From Ditylenchus dipsaci (Eukaryota; Nematoda; Chromadorea; Rhabditida; Anguinidae): a stretch of DNA of 64,000 bases. The stretch lies in NCBI GenBank assembly GCA_004194705.1, contig SADC01000025.1, positions 310,001 to 374,000 of the forward strand, read 5' to 3'. The notes under the pieces are model-generated. The model was given only the letters and a program-made list of their open reading frames with translations. It was not told where the DNA came from and did not search any database. Shown piece by piece: positions 11,104 to 22,173 of this stretch (positions within the stretch are counted from its first letter, which is position 1; every line of letters begins with the position of its first letter). The translations under genes were made by a program, and so were the position numbers.

Positions 11104-11250
11104 CAGTCGACTCCGTCCATGGGCGGTCAGCCCGAGTACCGGATCAAGCTGGCTACTATGGAGGGGTTCACTCTCTTACAAAGAATCACATGATTGTTAG
11201 AAATCCATTGGCTTTTATATAAAAGCGGCCGCTATGAGCGAAGTCGACTG
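11104..11250. mobile_element. CAGTCGACT-ended MITE, 147 bp
   Basis: The ends CAGTCGACTCCGTCCATG and CGAAGTCGACTG are inverted. It belongs with the pogo-type MITEs at 8226 and 9553 by its terminus. Confidence 0.6.
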
Positions 11251-11857
11251 TTTACGAAACGAAATGTAACAAAACTTGCCTTGTATCTAGCTTTCCTGCT
11301 TTTAAATGGTGAACCAGGTCTCCGGTATATCAAAATATAGTTGCCGAGGAAATGGATAAAAATTTGACGCACATACTTGGGCATGGGGTAGGCACTTCTG
11401 AATTATGGATAAAAATTTGTGTGATAGTCTGATTTTAGGTGCACACCCCCCAAAATTCAAAATCATAATTACTTTAAAATAAACAAAACGCCAAGAAATT
11501 CAAAAGAGTTTTTTGTCGCTATAGCCTTTTTTACGTGTTTTTTGAAGACATGGATATGTTTTCTTGACTTCTTTTCAAAATTAGAACCAATTTTAGCTAA
11601 TGTTTTATAGACATTAACATCAATTTCTACATCAAAATCAAAACAACATTTCTTACACAAAATTTTCCAATAATTTTCTGTAAGATATTCTGTCTATTTC
11701 CTAATGATGAAAACCTTCGTTAATCTCTATTCACCATCCAACGTTGTGACTTATAATATCCGTTTACATTTTTGTGGAAAATAAGAGCGTTAAGAAAAAA
11801 GCAAATTTATTCGTAACATGTAACAACAGAAGAAGAGGAGCACTTTAAAGTCAGAAT

Positions 11858-12240
11858 TTAGTCAAATAAGATGAATCCGATGTCCTCTTCCTCACTTGTT
11901 CCTTGGGCGCTTGTTTCTTCTTCTCTTCCTTGGCAGGAGCGGCAGCGACTTCAGGCTTGGAACCATCACCGGCGAAAGCAGCACTAGGCGCAGTTGCAAC
12001 ACCATATCCAATGTTAGAGACCAAATCCTGAAAATTTGGAACATAATTTAACTGCAAAGATATCGGAGAGCCACCTTGACATCAACTCCATTGAGAGTTT
12101 TTGCACATAGACCAGGCCAAAACGGCTCGACAGTGACATCAGCAGCCGTGAGAATCATCTGAATCTTGCCTCCGGTAATGGCGACACAATCATCTTGAAG
12201 AGCGAGAGCTGCAGTCGTCCTATTCCACAGCTAAAAGACT
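11858..12240 (-). pseudogene. RPLP1: 60S acidic ribosomal protein P1 copy, frameshifted
   Basis: Minus-strand exon 12240-12075 reads AALALQDDCVAITGGKIQMI then VEPFWPGLCAKTLNGVDVK, the P1 dimerisation and core region. A 47-nt intron (12074-12028) splices to DLVSNIGYGVATAP, an Ala-rich hinge and KEEKKKQAP. The acidic tail found in all P1/P2 proteins is present (TSEEEDIGFILFD, stop at 11858) but in the +1 frame: a one-base change near 11893 shifts it, and the uncorrected frame ends at 11851. The normal N-terminus (Met, ELACVY) is not found, replaced by LWNRTT. P1 recruits translation GTPases to the ribosomal stalk. It may be a decayed captured copy. Confidence 0.8.
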
Positions 12241-12268
12241 GGTTATCTTCATAGTAATGACAACTTTA

Positions 12269-12463
12269 TTACAAACCTTCTCTGTACTTATCGATCACTT
12301 GCCGACCATCCTTCCCACCAGCAAAACAGAAGTCCTTGAGATGAGCTTTCCGCTGCATAACCGCACATCTTCCATTGGCGACAAGGACACTTGGTGAGCA
12401 GATGGTTTTGCTGGCAAGACGATTTTTGTTATTCACTTTAGCGGCACGTCTTGTTTGAACCAT
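12269..12463 (-). other. Unrecognised basic open frame beside the P1 copy
   Basis: A 64-residue Met-to-stop frame with a basic start (VQTRRAAKVNNKNR) and a GGKDGRQVIDKYREG tail. Its composition looks protein-like, but I recognise no family. It sits 30 bases upstream of the P1 fragment within the same inverted-repeat segment. Confidence 0.25.
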
Positions 12464-13332
12464 CAGGCTTGCCTAAAATAGCAAAAAAGTTTCATGACTT
12501 ATTCGACGGACAAAAAATGCAAAACCACGGTCTTTTTAATGCAATCCATGTACCAAAATGTAGCCTGTACATTCAGGAACCAGAAAAGTCAGACCGATTT
12601 TGTAAAGTCAGAATTTTAAAACTAGAGACCGTTTAAAGCAAACAAGTGGCATTTTTCCGAGTAAAAATAGGGGTTTTTGCGTTTTCCGTCTAACTTTTGT
12701 ATGAGACACCCAAATTTGTATTTTTCGCATATTTCCTTGGTACCATAATGTAGAAAATTTACTCCTCTCTCAAGTCTCCGGTTTTGTTTGAGAATAAATC
12801 GACAAAAAAATAATCTAGGGTCTCAATAAAGTCAACCAGTTAAAGAAAATGTTTGAACTTTTTTAACAGACCGAAATTGTCCTTTTGAAATTCTTCAGGT
12901 TTTGTGGGTACGTGATGGCTTATTCGAAAGCCCTGAGTATGAGGAATTTTTTGGTCAACAGCATTTCACAAAAATGTTTTAAAAAATCATATCTGACATA
13001 CAAAACAATTAGGGTCCAAAATTGACCATTTTTCGAATTTTTATGTTTGGCGCGAAATTTCGAAAGTGATTATGATTTTGAATTTTGGGGGGGTGTGGGT
13101 GCGCCATGGTAAAAAAGCTAATTCTCCTATCACCAAAACATAATCATTTTAATTTTTGTGTGATTTTAGATAAAGTTTTGTATATACCAGATCAAAAATT
13201 TCCTGGTTGAAAGCATACTAATGTTTGATTTTTTTTAATCGATTTCCACCTGTAGTGGATATTCTGCACTATCACAGTCTAAAAATGTACTTGAGTAACA
13301 ACTGGAAATTCGAGTGAATATGGGAAACCTAC

Positions 13333-16300
13333 CAAAAGAACGGACATGGTCACCATGAACATTGTGAATACCAAATACTTTCCGATCAGTGGGGTGACTA
13401 AAACGCTTTGTTTGAGTAGTGAGAATTTTTATAACTCACATGTTTTATACCTATGCTTGTTGGTGGTACTATTTCGATCTGAAGTTTTCAGTAAATTAAT
13501 GAACATCTATTTCATCTAACCAGCAACAAGAAAAATACAGTCAAGGAGACAAGAATAGAGATGCTGAAACTTTTTCATGATCACCACGGTACTTGTTTAA
13601 ATTTTAGTCTCACAAACCAGAGGTTGATTTTGTTGTGTGATTCACTTGGTAGGTAGAACACAAAAGAGGTTAAGGTTGCGATGCCGATACAAGGGAACAT
13701 CAAATTAATAGTGTAAAACAGTTTTTTTCGGCGAATATTCAGGTAGTAGGTGATGTCGATAACTCTGAATGCACCAACATGGTTAATATTGTTTTTTTTT
13801 GAAAATAATCATACGGGTAGTCGCAGCAGGGATATCTCTTTTCCTAAATATTTGTGTTAATCTATGAATTTATACTATGTCTATACGCTCCATTGGAGCC
13901 ACTATATCCGACACCCACTTCGCTAAATGAAACCACGATCTCCCAACCTCCAATTAACTGCAATTTGAACCTCCTTACACGATGGGTAATAGTTTGACAA
14001 AAACTTTGCGAATACGAGAAATAAGAGAATTTTTGACTTCAGAGCACCGATTCTCATTGCAAATTGGTTTGTTACAAACTCACATGCCGGGTTCCAACAA
14101 CTGACAACAGATCAACTAAAATAATGTGTTTTATTGAATAATTCGTCCTCAATTGTGGTGCTCACATTCTACAGACTCCTGGTACTCACTTATATCAACA
14201 CCTAGTTCCACCCTCCACTCTGTTCCATTGTCATAGGATATGTGCTCAACCACATCTAGAATAAATTTCTAAAAACTTGTAAAGTAGTTACTCTTTTTGT
14301 TGTACTCATCGCTGAAATTGCAATCGGATACAAATTGTGATTGGATACACTTTTTTCAAATTCACACGTTTTAAAACTTTGGTTTTTGCATGTTTTATTA
14401 ACTTTTTTTAACTTAGGCTTCAGGCTTAGACAAGAGTAGGCCAGCGGCAACCGGACAAAATACGATCTACAAATCTAAAAATACAATCTACATCGTCGCG
14501 CAACAAAATAAGAGAAAAACTATTTTGTCGCGCGACAAAATATATTTTTTCATATTTTGTCTCGCGACAAAATATATTTTTCCAAACTATGTCGTGTAAC
14601 TAAGCTAATCCACTACTTTACTCCCCGTGGGGGGGGGGGATGATTCTATACTGCAACCGCCCAGCGTATGTTAGGACGGCATCAAACGTGTGTCTTAGAC
14701 TGAACACCAAAAGGCGCAAATTTGAAAAAAGTGTATCCAATCACAATTCGTATCCGATCCAATGGCAGTCGTACTTATTCTACTCGGTTTTTTATGCAAA
14801 ATTAGCCAATCTTTAATTTTTTTCGCATATTGCAAGGGAAAGTTTGATTGTCCAAAAATTTGAAAAAGTTTTTGGTGGAAATTTGTAAAAAAGCTGGTGG
14901 ACCTAAGCAAAATATAAATAAATTGTATACTAGGGTCAAAAATAGTTTAGGCGCTCCTTTCGGTCATGTGCACGGGATGGTCAGGCCGTAATTTTCAATA
15001 TTTTCAGTGAGTCGGGCCTAAGGATGCCTGCGATAAATAAAAATTTAAAGTCACGCTCTTTTCAAATTCTTTTCTTATAGCCTGTTCACATACTGAGAGG
15101 GAGAGTAAGTTGTCATTGTGAACACCCCTTACTCTCACTCCCACTCTCACGTGTTCACAATGCATTTTTCTATTTTGCATTTAACTTATCATTTTAATAT
15201 TTTATTTTTTGAATTTGTTCATAATATTGTAAATTACGACAAACGATTGCTCGTTGAATCGTTATAATGTCTCCTAAAATTTCTATAATAGACACAGAAT
15301 AATAGATAATAGAAGAATATAATAAACACACTTTTCAACATTATTTTATGTTCTCAGTACTTTATTCATTTCTCCCTATCCAAACCAGGTTCATGGTTGT
15401 CTAAATCATTCTTATATCTTCTTTACCTCCAAGAGAGTAAAGCTGCCATCCTTTCGCAACGCCTGAATCCAATAAACTGATTGAGGCAACAGAAAGAACT
15501 CAACAGTCAGTGTGTTTACGGTTTTCGATGCGTCTGAAACATCGTTCTCAACACCTTCTGCGTAAAGGTAAAGGAAAATTTTGAACGTTGGATACAGCTG
15601 GTTATGGTGAATTGCGTGAGCTATCCATTTCCAGAGAATCGTCATGGCGTCCCCGTCTTTCATGTCTTCGTCCTCAACTTAGTCCAAAAGAAAAGGAGAC
15701 GATTGGTGCCTCAAACTACTTCAGCTACTTTTACTTATTAAAATTCACATTTTGTTGGTTTTTCATAATATCTGGTCGCAATCTATGATATTATGAACAA
15801 ATTTAAAAAATAATTTAATTAGTTTTACGCAAAAGGAAAAAAAGCATTTTGAACACCCGAGAGTGGGAGTAGGTGCATTGTGAACACTCCCTTACTCTCA
15901 CTCCCACTCTCAGTATGTGAACAGGCCATTATAAAATTTTTCCTAATTTTGATTTTTTGATTTAGACTTTTTAGAAAATTTCAAGGTACTTATGCACCTG
16001 GGGTTTTGCAATTTAGATCAAATAATTTTTGAAATAAATAATTTTGTCGTTTATTTTAGTTATTACATAAAATGTTTGATGTCAAAATAAACTCTCCTTA
16101 ATTTTTGATATGAGGACTCCAGATGCCTATTACCAATTTCAGATGTTCAAAGTTTTCAAAAATAAAGCATTATGAGATTTTTCAGGAAGAAATATGGCAA
16201 GTCAAAAACATCCCAATAGCAGTCTAGGCAGTTCAATTGGTGAAAGTGAGCATGCTATACATCCTTGATCGAGGAATAATTTTTCGCTCGTATAGATTTA

Positions 16301-16788
16301 CAAGCTTGGATTGAACGTACCTGTGTCCAACTGAATTTTTATTATCTTCTATGTATTCTACCCAAAAATTCACTAACATGAACCATATCCAACTCAAAAC
16401 CACCATATGTCCAGGAACCAAACTTCATATCACAAAATTGCTCATCGTATGGGAACCTGAAATATATTAACACAAAAATCAACTTCTATTTATTTGATCA
16501 AATCCCCACCATTTTGTGTCTATGCGACACATGGAGTTGTAGATCACCGGTGGCTCCCACACCACATTCCCGTTCGAGTACACATCCGCTTTGGTGACCG
16601 AGGCTATGGCTGGACTTCCGTGAGCGCTGAATTGGCTTTTTATGTACGGAAATTATTGATGTAAACTATTCACTTATTGTACAAAATTATGTCTGGTAGC
16701 CTGAAAATTTAGCTAAAAATTTTTGAATTTTACTTATTGTTAAGTAACCAGATCAGTTCACCCGGAATGTGGAGCATTGTAACGTTCC
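13333..16788 (-). CDS. Nicotinic acetylcholine receptor alpha-type subunit (partial)
   Basis: Cys-loop ligand-gated cation channel. Minus-strand exons in order: 16788-16749 ([12 protein letters not shown]), 16700-16674 (LPDIILYNN), 16626-16510 ([25 protein letters not shown] and the first Cys-loop Cys), 16456-16362 (FPYDEQFC, second Cys; [12 protein letters not shown]), 14255-14166 ([14 protein letters not shown]), probably ~13948-13900 (WEIVV), 13843-13815 (KRYPCCDYP), 13764-13618 (TM1: [19 protein letters not shown]), 13563-13521 (TM2: [13 protein letters not shown]), 13478-13451 (EIVPPTS) and 13397-13333 (TM3: [17 protein letters not shown]). The adjacent Cys pair before TM1 marks an alpha-type agonist-binding subunit. 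A stop follows soon after TM3, so the cytoplasmic loop and TM4 are unseen. The N-terminus upstream of 16788 was not found; a pogo element lies there. Confidence 0.85.
15080..15926. mobile_element. GCCTGTTCAC-ended element inside the receptor gene's long intron
   Basis: GCCTGTTCACATACTGAGAG at the left and its complement at the right bound ~850 bases in the 2.1 kb intron between receptor exons at 16362 and 14255. Subterminal CTTACTCTCACTCCCACTCT blocks repeat at both ends, both orientations being present. It holds an unrecognised minus-strand frame. Confidence 0.7.
15412..15663 (-). CDS. Unrecognised 83-residue frame inside the GCCTGTTCAC element
   Basis: A Met-to-stop frame starting [19 protein letters not shown] and ending [11 protein letters not shown]. 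Mixed residue composition and lack of repeats make it more gene-like than its surroundings. It may be the element's own exon or a captured one. No family recognised. Confidence 0.3.
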   Translation of the reverse strand: MKDGDAMTILWKWIAHAIHHNQLYPTFKIFLYLYAEGVENDVSDASKTVNTLTVEFFLLPQSVYWIQALRKDGSFTLLEVKKI

Positions 16789-16839
16789 CTGAAAAACTAG
16801 ATTTTGTGAAAATTTCTTGGTTTCAATGAGCTTGGATTA

Positions 16840-17608
16840 CAGTCAAAACTCGATTTAATGAAACTTAAGTATCGTTTTGGTTGGATTTCACTAAATTAGA
16901 GTAAAATAAAACTCGATACAACGAAACTCGATTTAACGAAACGTTTTGGCGGTCCCTACTGGAAAAGTCGACACTTGATTTAGCGAAAATCCACAAAATC
17001 TCTAAAAATTCATATTTATCAATGTTTTTGGCATGGAGAGAATTTCACAAACGTTATGTTTGTCGTGATTAAATCACTTTTTCACATTATCTTGGATTTC
17101 TTGCTGGTTTTCATCACTCCTCGCTGACGATACATAAAATATTTTGTTTTAGAAATGAGTGCTCTGAGTAAGAAACGGCGAACTATCTCTCTGGATTTGA
17201 AGAAGCAATTTCTACAGTTTCCAACGACCCTATTTTTCAGTGATTCTGAAGTGATGGAAATCGAAGAAGAGCCGGAGTTTGTAGCAGCCGAAGCTTGTAG
17301 GATTCTTCAGAGATGAGCGTATGCAAACGCCAATCCTACGATTTAGCTTCTGTGCGATGAAGTGGATGACTTGCTGGCCAGAGAAAGAGTGAAGAAATTG
17401 AAACAGGAAAATCTTTTAAGTTACTTTGCCCCTGCTCTTTGATTGTTCGTTGAAGCTGATTGTTTGTTACAGGATAATAAAGTTTCAAAAATTCTATTTA
17501 ACGCAAATTAAAAAAAATCTAAGAACGTGAAACTCTATAAGACGAAAACTCGATTTAACGAAACTTTTTGGCCGGTTCCTTAAAATTCGTTAAATCGAGT
17601 TTTCACTG
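16840..17608 (+). mobile_element. pogo/Tigger-type transposon, internally deleted
   Basis: CAGTCAAAACTCGATTTAAT and, inverted at the right, CAGTGAAAACTCGATTTAAC form the ends, flanked by TA (16838-16839 and 17609-17610). The interior holds the two ends of a pogo transposase (17155-17442). It lies just upstream of the first receptor exon found. Confidence 0.8.
17155..17442 (+). pseudogene. pogo-type transposase remnant
   Basis: It begins MSALSKKRRTISLDLKKQFL, like the CENP-B/pogo helix-turn-helix start. It later reads EVDDLLARERVKKLKQEN and ends LLSYFAPAL, resembling pogo C-termini. The DDE catalytic core is missing, with a stop at 17316. Assignment depends mainly on the element ends. Confidence 0.5.
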
Positions 17609-18180
17609 TAATATAATTTTCTTTAGGCAAAGTGAAGCGATTTTTTTGTGCTATAAATAATTACCATAAGCGGCAGGCACCCAAGCCAGTCTATGATCCG
17701 TCCATTTCTGAAACAACCAATCATACATTGTTTGATTTAGATTTTAACAAACGTCATGTGTGGTTGAACCAGGTATGTGAAACTTACAGGTTAAATATTT
17801 TCAAAGTATTGAAAACGTAAAAGCGGGAGTGCGGTTTGCCTTATTCAAGGCAAATCCAACCAAATCGAATCAAGGCGTACGTAAAATCGGGGGTACGTAA
17901 AATCGAGACTCGGCTGTACCAAAAAGCAATTAATTAAAGGGGCATACCAGCGCGTTACACTGCAATTAAGGCGGGGGACCAGCAATTTGTTTCTCTCTTG
18001 ACTATTTTCTACTAGGGTCTGCAGGCGCCTATCGGCGCCTACGCTGTGCGGGAACATTGGTGGTTCGGGCACTATTGTTGTGATTCGGGAACAATAGTGG
18101 TTCATTTACATTAGCAGTTCGGGTAGATTAATTTCTCGAGTGCGTTAATGGTTAGAGTAGATTATCCACCCTACTTGATA
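17609..18180. other. Spacer, unassigned
   Basis: A plus-strand frame at 17632-17820 (ends HVWLNQ, then a GTATGT donor-like site) could be an isolated exon but matches nothing I recognise. 17880-17920 has CGTAAAATCGGGGGTACG-type short repeats, perhaps a decayed MITE end. Confidence 0.3.
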
Positions 18181-18330
18181 ACCCACCTAGTCTACCTGGC
18201 CTATCCTCGCCTACCCTTGCCTATCCTCGCCTATGCTCGCCTGTACTCACCTAGCCTTGCCTACCCTTGCCTATGCTCGCCTATCCTCACCTAGCCTTGC
18301 TTACCCTTGCCTATCTTCGCCCATCCTCGT
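18180..18330. repeat. ~10-bp tandem repeat CCTACCCTTG / CCTATCCTCG
   Basis: About 14 units of CCTAYCYTYG. A palindromic CGTACACC pair, ending TTTACTGTA, follows at 18335-18392 and resembles a minimal pogo-type MITE. Confidence 0.75.
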
Positions 18331-18469
18331 TTACTATAACGTACACCTGTCCTGATCCCCAGGGTGTACGTTATATCAAAGTTTTACTGTAGAGATTCCA
18401 CCTGAACACTTAACTATACTATCTGGCTACCTACCCACCCTTACTGGCCATATACCAACCCTACCTTGC

Positions 18470-19070
18470 AGAAAAGTGGGCTTGAACACAAAAATCCACC
18501 TTAAATCCAGGCTAAAATCCACCATCACCAATTTAGTGGGCCAGAAAAAAATTTTAGAAGCAATTTCAAGTATACGTGTTTGTGCTTAAAATGAAGCCAA
18601 GATGTTGTACTTGAGGGTTCCGCAAAGACATCCTACATTAATTCGCCAAAAATTGCAGAAAAGTGGGCTTCAACACGAAATTTACCCAATATCCAGGCAA
18701 AAATACACCATCTCTAATTTGGAGGGGCTTAAGAGACGGGCTTTTTAAAGCTATCTCATTTTTCCGGTTATGTGCTTGAAAAACAGCTAAGAAGTTAAAT
18801 TTTAGGGTTCCGGCAAGATATCTGACAAAAGATTGCAAAACCTGGCCAAAAATCGGTCTTGAACACGAAAATCCACCTAATATCTAGGCAAAATACACCA
18901 CCTCTAATTTGGAGGGACTTATAAACTTTTTTTAAAGCCACCTTATTTTTCCGGTTTTGTGCTTAAAAGACAGCTAAGAAGTTGAATTTTAGGGTTCCGG
19001 AAAGATATCCGGCATGAGTTTGCAGAAATTAGAAGAAAATCGGTCTTGAACATAATATGCGTTACCCACC
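18470..19070. repeat. Satellite-like tandem repeat, ~185-bp unit
   Basis: Three to four units start at about 18470, 18655, 18838 and 19025. Each contains GCAGAAAAGTGGGCTT-like sequence, AATCCACC, TCTAATTTGGAGGG, TTTTTCCGGTT and TTTTAGGGTTCCGG in the same order. Confidence 0.75.
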
Positions 19071-19380
19071 CACACACACCCGTCCAAATTACCATATAGA
19101 GATAAAAGTTCTACCTGATCCGACGAAAGTTTTCTGCCTACTTTTCAAAAGTAGGATAAGATCATAAATATCAGATTTGAGTTGAAACGAGAGAAAATAG
19201 CCAGGATTTTTGAAAAAATGCTGGCCCCTGACTCAATTTGCAGTGTAACGCGCTGATATGCCCCTTTAAAGGAGCATCGCCGTTCATGCAAATACAAATT
19301 TAGGGTTTTTGAATTTGAGAAGGACATCTTTTCCACTCCGAAAGTATAAAAAAGTTGTAAATTCGGTGCTTGCTTTTGCA

Positions 19381-20716
19381 GAAATTCACGCTAAAGACAA
19401 TAGTGCGGGCGTCATTCACTTCGATCCGTGACGAAGAATGGGAAAAGTCTGAATTAATAAAGTGAGCCCTTCTACTCAGACGGGTTTCAGAAAAAAAGAA
19501 TGTAGCTTTCTAACTATATAAGCACTTCAATACGTATAATATTTTATTTTTGAAGAAAAGGTAACGCACTTTCTAATGCATATTCAACTTTTTATTTTTG
19601 TAAAGTGAATCACAAAATAAATGCATTTCAAAATCAAGTATTATTTTTAGATCACGCAATTTTTGCAAAAAATTTGCCTTCAAAATTTTCTGCAAAGGTT
19701 ATGAGACATTTTTGTTACGTACCAAAAGATAGAACAGTTCATCTCATATCTCATACCGTCGCAGACCAATTGAAAGGCAATTTTTTGCAGAAATTCCCTG
19801 ACCTAAAAATGCGGAAAACTCATTATTGTCACCGAAAGACAGGTTATTGTCACCGAAAAACAGGTTATTGTCACCGAAAAACTTATTCTTGTCAGCGAAA
19901 GCTGTTCTCGACACGAAATCAACAATTTCAATTTTTTTTGGTCATTTTTGTGTGAAATTCAAGGGTGTGGAAAAACCAGATAACTTTGAACAAATTCCGG
20001 AATGGCCAAAAGGCCAAAATAATTGGGTTTTCGGGGGTGTATTGAAAGGGGGCGGTGAACTTTTTGAGAATAATCGATTGAGCGGATAAGATTTCGGGTC
20101 CGATGGGCTTAATCGCTCAGAAATCCAGATTTTGGGTGGTTTTGAGTGGTCCACGATGGAGTTGTGGGTGATTAAGCCCATCGGAGGCAAATTCTGATCC
20201 ACTCAATCTATTTTTCTCACAAAGTTTACCCACCCTCTTTAATACACCCCAAAAACCCAATTATTTTGGCCTCTTGGCCATTCCGGAATGGGTTCTGAGC
20301 CATCTGGTATTTCCACACCCCTGAATTTCACACAAAAATGACCAAAAAATTGGAAATTGTTGATTTCGTGTCGAGAACAGCTTTTGCTAACAAGAATAAC
20401 TTTTTCGGTGACAACAATAATCAGTCTTTCGGTGACAATAATGAGTTTTCCCCCCTAAAAATGACATATAATTTTAAAATGCATTTATTTTGTAATTCAA
20501 TTCACAAAAAAAAACGCATTAGAAAGCGCATTCACTCCTCTCCAAAATTAAATACTATACGTATTTAAGTGCTCATATGATCAGAAAGCGAAATCCTTTT
20601 TTCTGAAACCCGTTTGAATAGAAAGGCTCACTTTATAAATTCAGACCTTTCACATTCTTCGTCGCGTATTACAGCGAACGAGACCCGCACCATCGTCTTC
20701 AGCGTTAATTTCTACA
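19381..20716. mobile_element. Long foldback element with CACCGAAA arrays
   Basis: Arms of ~650 bases: GAAATTCACGCTAAAGACAA at 19381 matches, inverted, GAAATTAACGCTGAAGACGA ending near 20716, and GTGACGAAGAATG at 19428 matches 20655-20668. Inner ends carry TTATTGTCACCGAAA units (19826-19890; inverted 20400-20445). The core (19940-20335) is the GTGTGAAATTCA palindrome shared with 26.6-27.0 and 58.4-58.8 kb. Confidence 0.75.
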
Positions 20717-20940
20717 CAAGTACGCACCAAAGTTTCAAACCGAGAAGCGCCAAATTTCCTAATCATTGAACCTAAAACAAATTCTAATGCACAAAGTTCA
20801 AAAGCACAATTTTGTTCTGCCCGAGAATATTGTTGTTTCACAACCCTATGTTTAATAAATATGTTACATGAATCAAAGTTCCAGAGCTGGTCACTACCTG
20901 GTCCTTCTCGTGCTGTAAGAATACTTAAGGTTACGTGCAC
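20650..20940 (-). other. Unrecognised frame overlapping the right foldback arm
   Basis: A 96-residue minus-strand frame whose last ~25 residues (EINAEDDGAGLVRCNTRR) lie in the right arm. The left arm carries a diverged, stop-containing version of the same stretch (EIHAKDNSAGVIHFDP). Function unknown; the arms may derive from a coding exon. Confidence 0.3.
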
Positions 20941-21670
20941 AACGAAAATGGCCGCAACCGCAAAGGATCGAGACTAAAACAGCAACCAATGAAAAAGTGT
21001 AAATTATTATCTAAAAAATGAAGACGAGGTCGATCACACCCGCACTCTCGATCGCACTTTAATGGAGTGGAGATTTAACCAAAAAGTCTTTCATAAATGA
21101 AAAGCTGTGGCCACTTCCAAGTGAGGAAGTATGAAAAAAACTCCGCACTTATTGTGCCTGCATACGAAGGATAAAGCTATTTTGATGCGTTATTGTAAGT
21201 TCATAGCTAATTTGCAACAAGTCTAACAGTTTTTTGTGCTTAGGCGTAATAAAAGCTGCCGTACTTTAGGACTGCGTCAAAAGTGTAGACTAAAGTGGCA
21301 AAAAAATCAGCTAACTAGCTCGTGGCAAAAAGACTGTATTTGAATTTTTTAAAAAACAGATACCACATCCAGGATTTGAAGAAGTTTAAATTTAAATTGT
21401 ATCTCAATGGCTTCTGAAATGCATGCAGTAAGCAACTTAGACACCTTTTCTCGATAATAAATAGAACCTGATGGGATTTTAGCTGGTCGAACCTTAAATA
21501 TATTGTTACCAAAGTACCAAATAGAATAAAAATAAATTAATTTTTTGTCAAAGAATACCAATTGTTGTAATTGCCCATGATTTCTTCAAAAAGCCTGGTA
21601 GATTCCTGACTGCTTTTAAGAGCAAGCACACAGCACAAAACTAAACAATACTCATTTTTCGGGCTGACTG
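20941..21670. other. Spacer, nothing recognised
   Basis: AT-rich sequence without convincing exons, inverted repeats or RNA genes. Confidence 0.3.
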
Positions 21671-21676
21671 AATCAC

Positions 21677-21722
21677 CGTATTTCCTCTAATTGCCGCCCC
21701 GGGGCAGCAATTAGAGGAAATC
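21677..21722. repeat. Short CCGTATTTCCTCTAAT palindrome
   Basis: CCGTATTTCCTCTAATTGCC faces GGCAGCAATTAGAGGAAAT. It has the terminus of the MITE at 28685-28841 and is probably a minimal or truncated member. Confidence 0.6.
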
Positions 21723-21734
21723 AATGCATTTTTG

Positions 21735-21965
21735 ATCAAGAGTCTTGCTCGGAATTATGTCTAAGGTAAGGGAGTGCGCGCATCTCTAACCTACCAAACC
21801 CCCTGCGCCCCCGAAGGGGCGCAGGGGCTTGGAGTTGAGATGCGCACACCCACATACCTTAGACACAAATCACTCGAAAGTGACTCTGGATGCATGAAAA
21901 AACATGCATACCAGAGTTATTTAGGCGGTAGGCCCCAGTATTCAAAACTATGGTCAACATCTTTG
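21735..21965. repeat. GCGCATCTC-core hairpin, partial foldback copy
   Basis: GTAAGGGAGTGCGCGCATCTC, the CCCCTGCGCCCC hairpin and GAGATGCGCACACCC occur in family order, followed by ATGCATGAAAAAACATGCAT and the TATTCAAAACTATGGTCAAC shoulder. Confidence 0.7.
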
Positions 21966-22059
21966 ATATTTCGGCCGAAAAGGGTTTCCCCCCTTCAGGC
22001 CTGCGGCTACGAGCCAGAGGCTCAGCCATCCAAAAGTTAAAGGACAACCCACAGCCCCC

Positions 22060-22172
22060 CGAAATTCAAAATCATAATTACTTTAAAATAAACAAAACGC
22101 CAAGAAATTCAAAAGAGTTTTTTGTCGTTATAGCCTTTTTCACGTGTTTTTAAAGACATGGATATGTTTTCT
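22060..22172 (+). repeat. Direct copy of 11453-11580
   Basis: About 110 bases from CAAAATCATAATTACTTTAA to GACATGGATATGTTTTCTT match the earlier segment almost exactly. The match stops where the array-ended element at 22174 begins, marking its left boundary. Confidence 0.75.
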
Positions 22173-22173
22173 T

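Larger units (their letters stand above)
11310..13200. mobile_element. Inverted-repeat segment containing a P1 gene copy
   Basis: Around 11435-11470 there is CACACCCCCCAAAATTC followed by AAAATCATAATTAC. At about 13060-13105 the complement appears (GTGATTATGATTTTGAATTT then GGGGGGGTGTGGGTGCGCC), with further matching toward both outer edges. Between lie the ribosomal P1-like copy and an unrecognised frame. The outer limits are soft. About 110 bases of the left shoulder (11453-11580) recur directly at 22060-22172. Confidence 0.5.

Noticed and set aside
17632..17820. Plus-strand frame ending HVWLNQ before a GTATGT donor
   Set aside because: Resembles a receptor segment superficially but is on the strand opposite the receptor gene and has no partner exons.
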